Part shown: one piece after another, positions 1 to 8,925 of the stretch | Layout of the letters: every line of letters starts with the position of its first letter | How positions within the stretch are numbered: position 1 is the stretch's first letter | DNA from: JARYGU01 sp033795365 | GTDB taxonomy: Bacteria; Pseudomonadota; Alphaproteobacteria; Rhizobiales; Rhizobiaceae | Reading direction: 5' to 3' | DNA: 64,000 nucleotides | Assembly (NCBI GenBank): GCA_033795365.1 | Contig: JARYGU010000001.1 | Location: forward strand, 783,477 to 847,476 | Position numbers and translations under genes: made by a program | The notes under the pieces: generated by a model | What the model saw: only the letters and a program-made list of their open reading frames with translations | Told to the model about the DNA's origin: nothing | The model's database searches: none

Positions 1-1
1 T

Positions 2-349
2 GTCTCCAGGGCCTTTTTTGAAGCCGGCAGCCCGCTTGACATAACCCACGTCTCCGACGCGGAAACCGCAAGCGCCAGGCTGGACAGCGAGAAATTCGAT
101 TACATCCTGCTCGACATCAATATGCCGGGAACGAACGGCATGGAACTGCTCCGGCGCCTGAGGACCCGCAAACGCACGGCGATCACACCCGTCATCATGC
201 TGTCTTCCTCTGCAAACGCGACGGATATCAGCGAAGCCTATGAGAACGGCGCCAACGCCTATGCCGTCAAGCCTTCGACGCTCGGCGGCTACCGGGCTTT
301 TGCCGAAGGCTTCACCCGGTTCTGGCTGGACGTCGCGGTATCTCCCTGA
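2..349 (+). CDS. Response regulator receiver domain protein, 5' end outside the window
   Basis: The frame is open from base 2 to the TGA at 347-349, so the start lies outside the window. The visible 115 residues are a CheY-like receiver domain: hydrophobic strand plus phosphoacceptor Asp in LLDINMPG, the conserved Ser/Thr in VIMLSSS and the Lys in YAVKP, each at the usual relative spacing. The protein stops right after the receiver fold, so no output domain follows; it is either a stand-alone CheY-like regulator or the C-terminal receiver of a larger protein. The partner kinase cannot be seen. The gene converges on gltA with a hairpin between them. Confidence 0.85.
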   Translation, partial: VSRAFFEAGSPLDITHVSDAETASARLDSEKFDYILLDINMPGTNGMELLRRLRTRKRTAITPVIMLSSSANATDISEAYENGANAYAVKPSTLGGYRAFAEGFTRFWLDVAVSP

Positions 350-384
350 TCGCGTCTTCACTCGTTTTCGATGCATCGAAACGG

Positions 385-418
385 CGAGGCCTCGCTTCAC
401 GAATGAAGCGGGGCCTCG
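385..418. terminator. Bidirectional hairpin between the response regulator and gltA
   Basis: A 15-bp stem (385-399 with 404-418, one T-G wobble) with a 4-nt loop lies between two convergent genes. T-rich bases follow on both sides but no long U-tract, so it is a probable rather than certain intrinsic terminator. Confidence 0.6.
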
Positions 419-442
419 TTCCTTGCGGCTTGGCCGAGGGTT

Positions 443-1732
443 TCAGCGCTTGGAAACGGGAAGGTAGTCGCGCTTCGGCTCGCCGACATAAAGCTGGCGC
501 GGGCGGCCGATGCGCTGCTCGGGATCCTCGATCATCTCGTTCCACTGGGCGATCCAGCCGACCGTGCGCGCGAGCGCGAAGAGCACGGTGAACATGGTGG
601 TGGGGAAGCCCAGCGCCTTCAGCGTGATGCCCGAATAGAAGTCGATGTTCGGGTACAGCTTCTTTTCGATAAAATATTCGTCGGTGAGCGCGATCCGCTC
701 CAGTTCCATCGCGACTTCGAGGAGCGGGTCGTCCTTGTGGCCGAGTTCGGCGAGCACTTCGTGCGTCGTCTTCTGCATGATCTTGGCGCGCGGGTCGTAA
801 TTCTTGTAGACCCGGTGGCCGAAGCCCATCAGGCGGAAGGGATCGTTCTTGTCCTTCGCGCGGGCAACATATTCCGGAATGCGATCGGCCGTGCCGATTT
901 CCGCGAGCATGTTGAGGGCCGCCTCGTTGGCGCCGCCGTGGGCCGGGCCCCAAAGGCAGGCGATGCCTGCGGCAATGCACGCGAACGGATTGGCGCCGGA
1001 CGAGCCCGCAAGACGCACCGTCGAAGTCGAGGCATTTTGCTCGTGATCTGCATGCAGGATGAAAATACGGTCCATGGCGCGCGCCAGAACCGGATTGACG
1101 ACATATTCCTCGCACGGAACGGCAAAACACATGCGCAGGAAGTTCGACGCATAATCGAGATCGTTCTTCGGATAAACGAAAGGCTGGCCGATATGGTACT
1201 TGTAGGCCATGGCGGCGATCGTCGGCATCTTGGCGATCATGCGCAGCGAAGCGACCATCCGCTGGTGCGGATCGGTGATATCGGTCGAGTCGTGATAGAA
1301 GGCCGAGAGCGCACCGACGCAGCCGCACATCACCGCCATGGGATGCGCATCGCGGCGGAATCCGGTGAAGAAGCGTGTCATCTGTTCATGCACCATCGTG
1401 TGATGCGTCACACGATAGTCGAAATCGTCCTTCTGTGCCTTCGTCGGCAGTTCGCCGTAGAGAAGAAGATAACACACTTCGAGAAAGTCGCCGTGTTCGG
1501 CCAGTTGCTCGATCGGATAGCCGCGATGCAGAAGCACGCCCTCGTCGCCGTCGATATAGGTGATCTTGGATTCACAGGACGCAGTCGAGGTGAAGCCGGG
1601 ATCGTAGGTGAAGGTGCCGGTCTGCTTGTAGAGGGAGCCGATGTCCACGACATCCGGACCGATTGACCCGGATCGCACCGGCAACTCGATTGTCTTGCCG
1701 CCAACCGATACATCCGCGCTTTTTTCTGTCAT
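443..1732 (-). CDS. gltA: Citrate synthase (type II, hexameric)
   Basis: Condenses acetyl-CoA and oxaloacetate to citrate, the entry step of the TCA cycle, in the cytoplasm. The 429-residue length is normal for the bacterial type II enzyme. The catalytic residues are visible: His in WGPAHGGANEA, His in MGFGHRVYKNYDPRA and Asp in IDFYSGITLKALG. The ATG at 1732 is chosen because GGAGG sits a few bases upstream and the protein then begins MTEKSADV as in rhizobial GltA; the frame remains open further upstream to 1921 but with no family-like sequence. It is monocistronic here, divergent from comEC. In several rhizobia I would expect gltX next to gltA; it is not in this window. Confidence 0.97.
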   Translation of the reverse strand: MTEKSADVSVGGKTIELPVRSGSIGPDVVDIGSLYKQTGTFTYDPGFTSTASCESKITYIDGDEGVLLHRGYPIEQLAEHGDFLEVCYLLLYGELPTKAQKDDFDYRVTHHTMVHEQMTRFFTGFRRDAHPMAVMCGCVGALSAFYHDSTDITDPHQRMVASLRMIAKMPTIAAMAYKYHIGQPFVYPKNDLDYASNFLRMCFAVPCEEYVVNPVLARAMDRIFILHADHEQNASTSTVRLAGSSGANPFACIAAGIACLWGPAHGGANEAALNMLAEIGTADRIPEYVARAKDKNDPFRLMGFGHRVYKNYDPRAKIMQKTTHEVLAELGHKDDPLLEVAMELERIALTDEYFIEKKLYPNIDFYSGITLKALGFPTTMFTVLFALARTVGWIAQWNEMIEDPEQRIGRPRQLYVGEPKRDYLPVSKR

Positions 1733-2031
1733 GTCGATCCTCCATTGCTGAAACGTGGCACAGAGCCGTACCAAACCGTGACGTGCCGCTTTGCTAGCCC
1801 ATTTAGCCCTCGCTGCCAAGCCGCGAGAAAGTCTAATTGTGCATTGCGAAAGCGACGTTCTGGCGATGCAATATCTACTCTTCACGCGCAGTTTCAAGCA
1901 ATTTATGGGCGCTGGACACAAGTTGTTGAGGTGGCATTCTTTTTTCTGAATATGTCTCCGGATGCAATGACCGGGGATTGCAATCCGTAATCATGAGTTG
2001 CATCATCTCGGCTTGGGGCAGGGTGGCATCC
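1733..2031. other. Intergenic region between divergent gltA and comEC
   Basis: About 300 bp presumably holding both promoters. I see no convincing -35/-10 pair and no gene. An imperfect dyad around GGATGCAATG / GATTGCAATCC lies near 1960-1989. Confidence 0.5.
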
Positions 2032-4536
2032 ATGAGAGATGGCGATCAGGGCGAGATCTATCGCACGGCGGAAAGCAGTGCATGGGAGATTTCTCGTCAC
2101 CCCTTGTTCCGACCGCCGGCGCTCCAACCGGACGTGAGAACGGAAACACCGGTGGTGGTTCGGCGGCGCGGTGCAGTGGCGGCGGCCGGGGCCGTTTCCG
2201 CCCGGCTTGCAGCGGCCGCGCACCGGTCGCGCGACGCCGTGGCGCAGGAGCGCGAATACGGGCATTTCTTTCTGTTCGTTCCGGTCTTCCTCGGAGCGGG
2301 GGCGGCGATCTGGTATGCCTTGCCGCGCGATCCGCCCATGCTGGCGCTTCTCATCGCCTGCGCCGTTTTCGCCTGGCCCGCCTGGCGCAGGCGGCACGAT
2401 CCGGACCTGATCGCCGTTGCTGCCGCGGCCGCCTTTCTCCTTCCGGTTGGAATGGTGTTCGCCGCCCTGGAAAGCAACCGGCTTTCGACGGTCATCCTCG
2501 ACACGCCCGTCACCACGCATATCGAGGGGCGGGTCCTGTCGCGGGAAGCGGACGACAGGGGGCGCATACGCTATCTCGTGCAATTGACATCCACCCGCGA
2601 CCCGGCCCTGAAACGCCCGCCTTCCCGTATCACGCTGCTCGTCCGCAGCGCGCATGAGCCCGTGAGCATTGGAGGGACGATCGCCGGAAGGGCACGCCTC
2701 AATCCTCCTTCCGGCCCCGCTCTTCCGGGACTGAACGACTTCGCGTTCGACGCCTATATGGCCGGCAACGGGGCCGTCGGCTTCTTCTACGGCAAGCCTG
2801 ACACGAGCCGCCCGTCATCTTCCGGCGGCGGCATTTTCGAGCGGATGAGCGAACGGATCGCAACCTGGCGCAACGGCATTACCGAGCATATCCGCAGCCG
2901 GATCGGGGGTGATGCCGGTGCGATCGCGGCAGCGCTCGTCACGGCCGAGCAGCGGGCGATCAGCCCGGATACGGTGGAAGCGCTGCGGCAGGCGGGTCTC
3001 GCCCACGTGCTGGCGATCTCGGGCCTGAACATGGTGCTCGCCGCCGGGACGTTCCTCGTCGGAGCCCGGATGTTCCTCGCGCTCGTTCCGGGGCTTGCCG
3101 AGCGCTATCCCGTCAAGAAGATCGCAGCCGCCGGTGCGCTGGTCATGGTCACTCTTTACATCATGATTTCCGGCGGCGCCATTTCCGCGGTGCGCTCATG
3201 GATCATGATCTCGATCATGCTGATCGCGGTCTTCTTCGACCGCACTGCCATCAGCCTGCGCAACATCGCCCTTTCCGGGATACTGATCCTCATCGTGACG
3301 CCATCGGCGGTCACCGGCCCAGGCTTCCAGATGTCCTTCGCCGCCACGCTGGGATTGGTCGCGGGCTATGCGGCCTGGCGGGAGCGTCCCGTCCGGCAGG
3401 AGAGGCCAAATCTGCCATTGACCCGCTACGCCGGGTTCGTCTCGCGGTTTCTCGGCGGATTGCTGCTTTCGTCGCTGATCGGCGGATTTGCCACGCTGAT
3501 CTATTCGATCGGCCACTTCCACCGCATTCCCGCCTATGGACTTGCCGGCAATCTCGTCGCGATGCCGGTGATCAGCGCGGTTGTCATGCCCTTCGGTTTG
3601 ATCGCGATGCTGCTCATGCCCTTCGGGCTCGACGCACTTCCCTTCGCCATCATGGGCAAGGGCATCGACTGGATGATCGCCATATCCCATTGGGTCGCCG
3701 GCTGGGGCGGCGAGGTGGTGACGGGGCGGATTCCGCAGGCATCTTTCCTGCTGATCGGGCTCGGCGGCGGGCTTCTCTGCCTCCTGCGCACCCGGCTGAG
3801 GCTGTCGGGCCTTCTGCTCGTCCTCGTCGGTACGTTTCTCGCTTTCTGGCCCGATGCGCGTCCGCCGCCTGAGCTTCTCGTCTCCGAAGACGGCCGGCTG
3901 GTTGCCATTCTGTCCGGGGGCGAAGCGGCAACCAACCGGGGCCGTCCGCCGGATTTCATCTATTCGCAGTGGCGGCGTGCCTTGCGCATCCAAAGCCATA
4001 CGCCGCCGCAACTCCGGCCGGCCGGGCAGGGGAAGGCGAATGAGAAGGCGGTGGGCGACGTCACCGTCGCGGAAAAGCGGCGGAAGGAGAGGCGCCGGAA
4101 TATAGATAGCGAAAGCGCCCGCCGGCAGATGGCCGAAGCCTTGGAGGAAACCGAAGGAAAGCCTCGTTTCATCTGCCGGGCGAAGGAATGGTGTGCGGCC
4201 AGAACGCCGTCGAACTGGCGCGTCGTTACGATAGAGGATCCCGCATTTCTGGGAGCTGCCTGCGACAGCGCCGACTTCGTGGTCGCTTCGCAGCATCTGC
4301 GGAGCGCGCATTGCCGCTCGGGCGGGTTGCTTCTCACAGCCCGTACATTGCGCACGACCGGTGCACTCGAAATTTCACCTGCTGCAGAGCCCTCCGAGAT
4401 AGGCCCGAGCTACGCCATCACGGCTTCCGTCGACACGCTCCGGCGGCCATGGACCCTGCATCGCAGCTATGACTGGCGGAGCGGCAGCTTTCAGCTGGAC
4501 GGCGAGGCCGTAGCGATCAATGATAACGGCGAATGA
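2032..4536 (+). CDS. comEC: ComEC/Rec2-family membrane protein, C-terminal nuclease-like domain degenerate
   Basis: ComEC forms the inner-membrane channel for single-stranded DNA uptake in transformable bacteria; in rhizobia the role is unproven. The order is a short cytoplasmic N-terminus, two membrane segments, a DUF4131-like soluble part, then the polytopic Competence core with the typical HVLAISGLNMVL and SFAATLGL segments, and a soluble C-terminus of about 230 residues. That C-terminus shows no HxHxDH metallo-beta-lactamase motif, unlike Bacillus-type ComEC. Starts at 1978 (TTG) and 1993 (ATG) are also in frame; 2032 is chosen because MRDGDQ resembles rhizobial homologues, but the choice is uncertain. 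The last 20 bp overlap the 3' end of lexA on the other strand. Confidence 0.88.
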   Translation: MRDGDQGEIYRTAESSAWEISRHPLFRPPALQPDVRTETPVVVRRRGAVAAAGAVSARLAAAAHRSRDAVAQEREYGHFFLFVPVFLGAGAAIWYALPRDPPMLALLIACAVFAWPAWRRRHDPDLIAVAAAAAFLLPVGMVFAALESNRLSTVILDTPVTTHIEGRVLSREADDRGRIRYLVQLTSTRDPALKRPPSRITLLVRSAHEPVSIGGTIAGRARLNPPSGPALPGLNDFAFDAYMAGNGAVGFFYGKPDTSRPSSSGGGIFERMSERIATWRNGITEHIRSRIGGDAGAIAAALVTAEQRAISPDTVEALRQAGLAHVLAISGLNMVLAAGTFLVGARMFLALVPGLAERYPVKKIAAAGALVMVTLYIMISGGAISAVRSWIMISIMLIAVFFDRTAISLRNIALSGILILIVTPSAVTGPGFQMSFAATLGLVAGYAAWRERPVRQERPNLPLTRYAGFVSRFLGGLLLSSLIGGFATLIYSIGHFHRIPAYGLAGNLVAMPVISAVVMPFGLIAMLLMPFGLDALPFAIMGKGIDWMIAISHWVAGWGGEVVTGRIPQASFLLIGLGGGLLCLLRTRLRLSGLLLVLVGTFLAFWPDARPPPELLVSEDGRLVAILSGGEAATNRGRPPDFIYSQWRRALRIQSHTPPQLRPAGQGKANEKAVGDVTVAEKRRKERRRNIDSESARRQMAEALEETEGKPRFICRAKEWCAARTPSNWRVVTIEDPAFLGAACDSADFVVASQHLRSAHCRSGGLLLTARTLRTTGALEISPAAEPSEIGPSYAITASVDTLRRPWTLHRSYDWRSGSFQLDGEAVAINDNGE

Positions 4537-5233
4537 GGCCGACGAGCTTGCCCTGGATCTTCACCCTTTCCGGCCCGAAAATGCGCGTTTCGTAGGCGGG
4601 ATTTGCGGCTTCGAGGGCGATCGAGGCCCCCTTGCGGCGGAATCGCTTCAACGTCGCTTCCTCGTTGTCGACGAGTGCCACGACGATTTCTCCGGGATTG
4701 GCCGAATTGACGTTGCGGATGATGACCGTGTCGCCGTCGAGAATGCCGGCTTCGATCATCGAGTCGCCCTTGACCTCCAGCGCGTAGTGCTCGCCGCTGC
4801 CGATCATTTCGGCGGGAACGGTGATGTCGTGGGTGTTGTTCTGAATGGCCGAAATCGGAACGCCGGCTGCGATCCGGCCCATTACGGGAACGGAAACCGA
4901 AGATGTCGTGTCCTCGACGGGTGCCGGCTTCGGCGCCGCCGCAGGGCTGGGTTTGCCGAGGCTTCCCTCGATGACGCTCGGGGAGAAGCCGCGGCGCGGC
5001 TGCAGGCTCGGCGAATAGGCGTCCGGGAGCTTGATGACCTCCAGAGCCCGCGCCCGATTGGGAAGGCGGCGGATGAAACCACGCTCCTCAAGCGCCGTGA
5101 TCAGGCGGTGAATGCCGGATTTCGAGGCGAGATCGAGAGCGTCCTTCATCTCGTCGAAGGACGGCGGTATGCCGGATTCCTTCATCCGTTCATGAATGAA
5201 CAAGAGAAGTTCCTGTTGCTTGCGCGTGAGCAT
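4517..5233 (-). CDS. lexA: LexA SOS repressor
   Basis: Represses DNA-damage genes and is self-cleaved when RecA is activated. The 238 residues contain an N-terminal winged-helix domain (1-65, starting MLTRKQQELL) and a C-terminal S24 peptidase domain with cleavage site Ala123-Gly124 (RIAAGVP), nucleophile Ser158 (KGDSMI) and Lys196 (EATLKRF). The start at 5233 gives the canonical LexA N-terminus; an in-frame ATG 21 bp upstream is less likely. An SOS box sits about 50 bp upstream, so it is autoregulated. The gene lies downstream of the ppiD-trp-moa-moe cluster but 115 bp away with its own promoter region, and overlaps comEC tail-to-tail. Confidence 0.97.
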   Translation of the reverse strand: MLTRKQQELLLFIHERMKESGIPPSFDEMKDALDLASKSGIHRLITALEERGFIRRLPNRARALEVIKLPDAYSPSLQPRRGFSPSVIEGSLGKPSPAAAPKPAPVEDTTSSVSVPVMGRIAAGVPISAIQNNTHDITVPAEMIGSGEHYALEVKGDSMIEAGILDGDTVIIRNVNSANPGEIVVALVDNEEATLKRFRRKGASIALEAANPAYETRIFGPERVKIQGKLVGLIRRYH

Positions 5234-5281
5234 GTGGTTCAACCCCGGAATCACGAAACAAATCCAGAACGGACACTATAT

Positions 5282-5296
5282 GTTCCATATGTGTTC
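5282..5296 (-). promoter_or_regulatory. SOS box (LexA operator) of lexA
   Basis: GTTC-CATATGT-GTTC on the + strand, that is GAAC-N7-GAAC read in the direction of lexA, a perfect match to the alphaproteobacterial direct-repeat LexA site. It lies about 50 bp upstream of the lexA ATG, where it would cover the promoter. Confidence 0.88.
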
Positions 5297-5348
5297 CGCA
5301 AGTGGCTAAAATTTCGTGAAAACCGGCGGGACCGCGGAAAATAAAGTT

Positions 5349-6572
5349 TCAGGGGGAGGCGGGTTCGCGCAGGAGCAGGATCGGGCAGGCGTCGCCGGCC
5401 TTGGCCGCTTCCGCATGCGGGGGGCGGACGATCAGGCCTTCCGAATCGGCGAAGACCTTCATCATCGAGGAATCCTGCCTGGCGAAGGCTTCTGCGGAAA
5501 TGACCCCGTCGGCACGGCGGGTCAGGCGTGCGCGAAGATGATCCTGTCGCTTGTCGTTTTCCGCAAGATCCGTTGCGGTCACGCCGTGAACGATCCGGCT
5601 GCGTGCCGGAAGCCTTGCCAGCTTGCGAACGAGCGGTTCGAGAAAGAGCAGCGAGCAGACGAGGCTCGATATGGGATTTCCCGGCAGACCGAGCACCTGC
5701 ATGCCGTCGAGCGTCCCGACCATCAGCGGTTTTCCGGGCCGCATCGCGATACGCCAGAAATCGAGCTCCATACCGGCCGAGAGCAAGGCCGGCTTGATCA
5801 GGTCACGGTCGCCGACCGACGCGCCGCCCAGCGTGACCAGCACGTCGGCGCCGGAACTTTTCGCCTTCTCGGCGGCTTCGAGAATGGCGCTTTCATCGTC
5901 GCCAACGATCCCGAGGTCGATGATGCCGGCTCCCGCTTCGCGCGCGATCGCCGCGACGCCGAAGCTGTTCGAGGCGATGATCTGGCTGCGGCCGGGCTCG
6001 GTCCCCGGCGGAACCAGTTCGTCACCGGTCGCCACGATGGCGACCCTTGGTCGGGCATACACCGCGAGTTGCGGATGGTTCATCGCCGCCGCGACGGTAA
6101 GGCGGCCCGCGTCGAGCAGGTCGCCCTCGCGCAGGACCGTTTCGCCTTCCGAAAAATCCTGGCCCCGCGGTCGGACATGTCGTCCCCTGGGCGGGACGAA
6201 AGCCGGCCGGATGTGTTGCCGATCAAGAACTTGCGCATCCTCCTGAAGGAGAACCGTGTCGGCTCCGGCAGGCATGGGTGCGCCGGTGAATATTCTCACG
6301 GTCTGTCCCGGTCCGACGTCTCCGTCGAAAGCGTGTCCTGCCGACGATGTGCCGATGACGGTCAGGGCGGCGCCGATCGCGATATCGGCGTGGCGCAGCG
6401 CATAGCCGTCCATGGCCGAATTGTCGAAGGGCGGCTGGGTCAGGCAAGCCCGCAGGCCTTCGGCAAGGACCCGTCCGGAGGCGTCGTGGAGGGAGACGGT
6501 TTCGGTCGCCGCCGGCGGGGCCGCGGCCGCAAGCAGCCGTTCCAGCGCGTCGGCAACCGGCAGCAGCGACAT
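5349..6572 (-). CDS. moeA: Molybdopterin molybdenumtransferase MoeA
   Basis: Inserts molybdate into adenylylated molybdopterin, the last step of basic molybdenum cofactor synthesis. The 407-residue protein has the MoeA N-terminal domain with PPFDNSAMDGYAL (residues about 47-59), the MoCF-binding domain with VAIVATGDELVPPG and TLGGASVGDRD, and a C-terminal domain IV. It overlaps moaC by one base (TGATG), implying translational coupling. It belongs to the leftward ppiD-trpD-trpC-moaC-moeA cluster. Confidence 0.95.
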   Translation of the reverse strand: MSLLPVADALERLLAAAAPPAATETVSLHDASGRVLAEGLRACLTQPPFDNSAMDGYALRHADIAIGAALTVIGTSSAGHAFDGDVGPGQTVRIFTGAPMPAGADTVLLQEDAQVLDRQHIRPAFVPPRGRHVRPRGQDFSEGETVLREGDLLDAGRLTVAAAMNHPQLAVYARPRVAIVATGDELVPPGTEPGRSQIIASNSFGVAAIAREAGAGIIDLGIVGDDESAILEAAEKAKSSGADVLVTLGGASVGDRDLIKPALLSAGMELDFWRIAMRPGKPLMVGTLDGMQVLGLPGNPISSLVCSLLFLEPLVRKLARLPARSRIVHGVTATDLAENDKRQDHLRARLTRRADGVISAEAFARQDSSMMKVFADSEGLIVRPPHAEAAKAGDACPILLLREPASP

Positions 6573-7075
6573 CAGCGCTCTTCTCCGTGGCGGCGGTAGT
6601 CGCCGGAGCGTCCGCCGGATTTTTCGAGGAGCCGGATGCCGCCGATTTCCATTTCCCGGTCTGCGGCCTTCGCCATGTCGTAGATCGTCAGGCAGGCAAC
6701 GCTGACGGCGGTCAGCGCCTCCATCTCCACGCCGGTCCGGCCCGTGAGCTTCGCCATCGCCTCGACGCGCAGCCCGGGCAGGGCGTCGTCCTCCGCAATG
6801 TCGACCGAAACCTTGGACAGCATCAGCGGATGACAGAGCGGAATGAGGTTTGCGGTCTGCTTCGCGGCCATGATGCCGGCGAGACGTGCCGTACCGATGA
6901 CGTCACCCTTCTTGGCATTTCCGGTGCGAATGAGTTCCAGCGTCTCGCGCCTCATGCGGACGAAACCCTCGGCAAGCGCGGTGCGGACGGTTTCGGCCTT
7001 GTCGCCGACATCGACCATGCTGGCCTTTCCGGAGGCGTCGATATGGGTGAGCTTCGGTGCGAAAGACGTCATCAT
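6572..7075 (-). CDS. moaC: Cyclic pyranopterin monophosphate synthase MoaC
   Basis: Converts the MoaA product to cyclic pyranopterin monophosphate in molybdenum cofactor synthesis. The 167-residue sequence has the family landmarks FAPKLTHIDASGKASMVDVG, LIPLCHPL and the GVEMEALTAVSVACLTIYDM catalytic region. Two consecutive ATG codons are possible (7075 or 7072); the first overlaps the trpC stop. It sits between trpC and moeA and is coupled to both, an arrangement seen in many Rhizobiales. Confidence 0.95.
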   Translation of the reverse strand: MMTSFAPKLTHIDASGKASMVDVGDKAETVRTALAEGFVRMRRETLELIRTGNAKKGDVIGTARLAGIMAAKQTANLIPLCHPLMLSKVSVDIAEDDALPGLRVEAMAKLTGRTGVEMEALTAVSVACLTIYDMAKAADREMEIGGIRLLEKSGGRSGDYRRHGEER

Positions 7076-7887
7076 TCCGCCGCCAGCATAGAGGCGTCGC
7101 CGGTCAGAAGCGCCCGCGTCGCTGCCGTCACGTCCTCCTTGCGCATCAGGCTTTCCCCGACGAGGAAGGTGGAGATGCCAGAATCGTGAAGCCGTTTGCA
7201 GTCGGCATTCGTGAAGATGCCGCTTTCGCCGACGATCAGGCGGTCGTCGGGAACCATCCCCGCCAGCTTTTCAGAAACGGCGAGATCGACCTCGAAGGTG
7301 CGCAGGTTGCGGTTGTTGATGCCGATGAGCTTGGACCTGAGGTTCAGCGCGCGCTCCATCTCCGCTTGGTCGTGCACTTCGACGAGCACGTCCATGCCGA
7401 GGGAGAAGGCGGCATCCTCGAGCGCCTTGGCATCGTCGTCGGAAAGCGATGCCATGATGAGAAGGATGCAATCGGCGCCCCATGCGCGCGCTTCCTGCAC
7501 CTGATAGCTTTCGAACATGAAATCCTTGCGCAGCGCCGGCAGCAAACAGGCGGCACGCGCGGCAGTCAGGAATTCGGGTGCTCCCTGGAAGCTCGGCATA
7601 TCGGTGAGAACGGAAAGACAGGCGGCACCACCGGCCTCATAGGCCCTTGCAAGCGCGGGGGGATCGAAGTCCGGCCGGATCAGCCCCTTGGAGGGGCTCG
7701 CCTTCTTGATCTCGGCGATTAGGCCGAAAAGCCCTTCCGCCTTCTTCGCTTTCAGGCTTGCCAGGAAGCCGCGTGGCGGTTCCTGATCGCGCGCCATGGC
7801 CCTGAGGTCGGCAAGGGGAACGCGAGTCTTCGCGGCCGCGATCTCCTCGCGCTTGTAGGCTTCGATCTTCTTCAGGATATCGGTCAT
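7072..7887 (-). CDS. trpC: Indole-3-glycerol phosphate synthase
   Basis: Catalyses ring closure of CdRP to indole-3-glycerol phosphate in tryptophan synthesis. The 271 residues form the TIM barrel with EIKKASPSKGLIRPDFDP near residue 55, LRKDFMFESYQV, GINNRNLRTFEVD and VGESGIF. It is a stand-alone trpC, not fused to trpF. It starts 14 bp after trpD and its stop overlaps the moaC start. Confidence 0.97.
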   Translation of the reverse strand: MTDILKKIEAYKREEIAAAKTRVPLADLRAMARDQEPPRGFLASLKAKKAEGLFGLIAEIKKASPSKGLIRPDFDPPALARAYEAGGAACLSVLTDMPSFQGAPEFLTAARAACLLPALRKDFMFESYQVQEARAWGADCILLIMASLSDDDAKALEDAAFSLGMDVLVEVHDQAEMERALNLRSKLIGINNRNLRTFEVDLAVSEKLAGMVPDDRLIVGESGIFTNADCKRLHDSGISTFLVGESLMRKEDVTAATRALLTGDASMLAAE

Positions 7888-7901
7888 GGCCTATCCTATC
7901 C

Positions 7902-8918
7902 TCAACAGGCGGCGTTGGAAACGGCGACGAGCCGATCGAGTGCCGCGCGTGCCGCGCCGCTTGCCAGAGACTGGCGGGCAAGCTCCATGCCTTCCGTCAG
8001 CGACCGGGCCTTGCCGGCGACGACGAGGGACGCAGCAGCATTGGCCAGCGCAATGTCGCGATACGGCATGGCCATGCCGTCGAGAACCGCCGTAAGCGCC
8101 GCAGCATTGTGCGCACCGTCGCCGCCGCGGATGTCGTCGAGCGTCACCTGCGGCACGCCGAAATCCTCCGGCTTCAGCTCGAAGCTGCGGATCTGGCCGT
8201 TCTCCAGCGCTGCGACCTGTGTGATCCCGGTGGTGGTGATCTCATCGAGCCCGGAGCCGTGGACGACCCAGACCCGATCCGATCCGAGGTCGCGCAGGAC
8301 TTCCGCCACCGGCATCAGCCATTGCGGCGAGAAGACGCCGAGAAGCTGATACTTGACGCTGCCCGGATTGGAGAGGGGGCCGAGAAGATTGAAGATGGTC
8401 CGCGTGCCGAGCTCGACGCGCGAAGGGCCGACATGCTTCATCGCCGGATGATGAAGCTGCGCGAACATGAAGCCCAGGCCGGCTTCGGTGACGCAACGCG
8501 AGATCGTCTCCGGTCCGATATCCAGCTTGACCCCGAGGCAGGAGAGGGCATCGGCGGTGCCGGCCTTTGAGCTCAGCGCACGGTTGCCATGCTTGGCGAC
8601 CGGCACCCCGGCGCCCGCCACGATGATCGCCGCAAGCGTTGATATATTGTAGGTTCCGGTCCCATCGCCTCCGGTGCCGACGATGTCGATCGCATCTTCG
8701 GGAACGTCGACGGGCAGCATGCGCGCCCGCATCGATCCCACCGCGCCGTATATCTCGTCCACTGTCTCGCCGCGCACGCGCAAAGCCATCAGGAAGCCGC
8801 CGATCTGCGAGGGCGTTGCAGCACCCGACATGATGATCTCGAAGGCCTCGCGGGCCTCTTCGCGGTCGAGCGCCTCGCCGGTTGCGACCTTGGCTATGTA
8901 GGGTTTCAGGTCGGACAT
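7902..8918 (-). CDS. trpD: Anthranilate phosphoribosyltransferase
   Basis: Transfers phosphoribose from PRPP to anthranilate, the second committed step of tryptophan synthesis. The PRPP-binding GTGGDGTGTYNIST loop, the KHGNRALSSKAGTAD segment and the RTIFNLLGPLSNP segment are all present in 338 residues. The start at 8918 (MSDLKPYIAKV) is chosen over upstream in-frame ATGs because it gives the family N-terminus and leaves a 7-bp gap after ppiD. trpE is not in this window, so the pathway genes are split. Confidence 0.97.
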   Translation of the reverse strand: MSDLKPYIAKVATGEALDREEAREAFEIIMSGAATPSQIGGFLMALRVRGETVDEIYGAVGSMRARMLPVDVPEDAIDIVGTGGDGTGTYNISTLAAIIVAGAGVPVAKHGNRALSSKAGTADALSCLGVKLDIGPETISRCVTEAGLGFMFAQLHHPAMKHVGPSRVELGTRTIFNLLGPLSNPGSVKYQLLGVFSPQWLMPVAEVLRDLGSDRVWVVHGSGLDEITTTGITQVAALENGQIRSFELKPEDFGVPQVTLDDIRGGDGAHNAAALTAVLDGMAMPYRDIALANAAASLVVAGKARSLTEGMELARQSLASGAARAALDRLVAVSNAAC

Positions 8919-8925
8919 GGACGGC

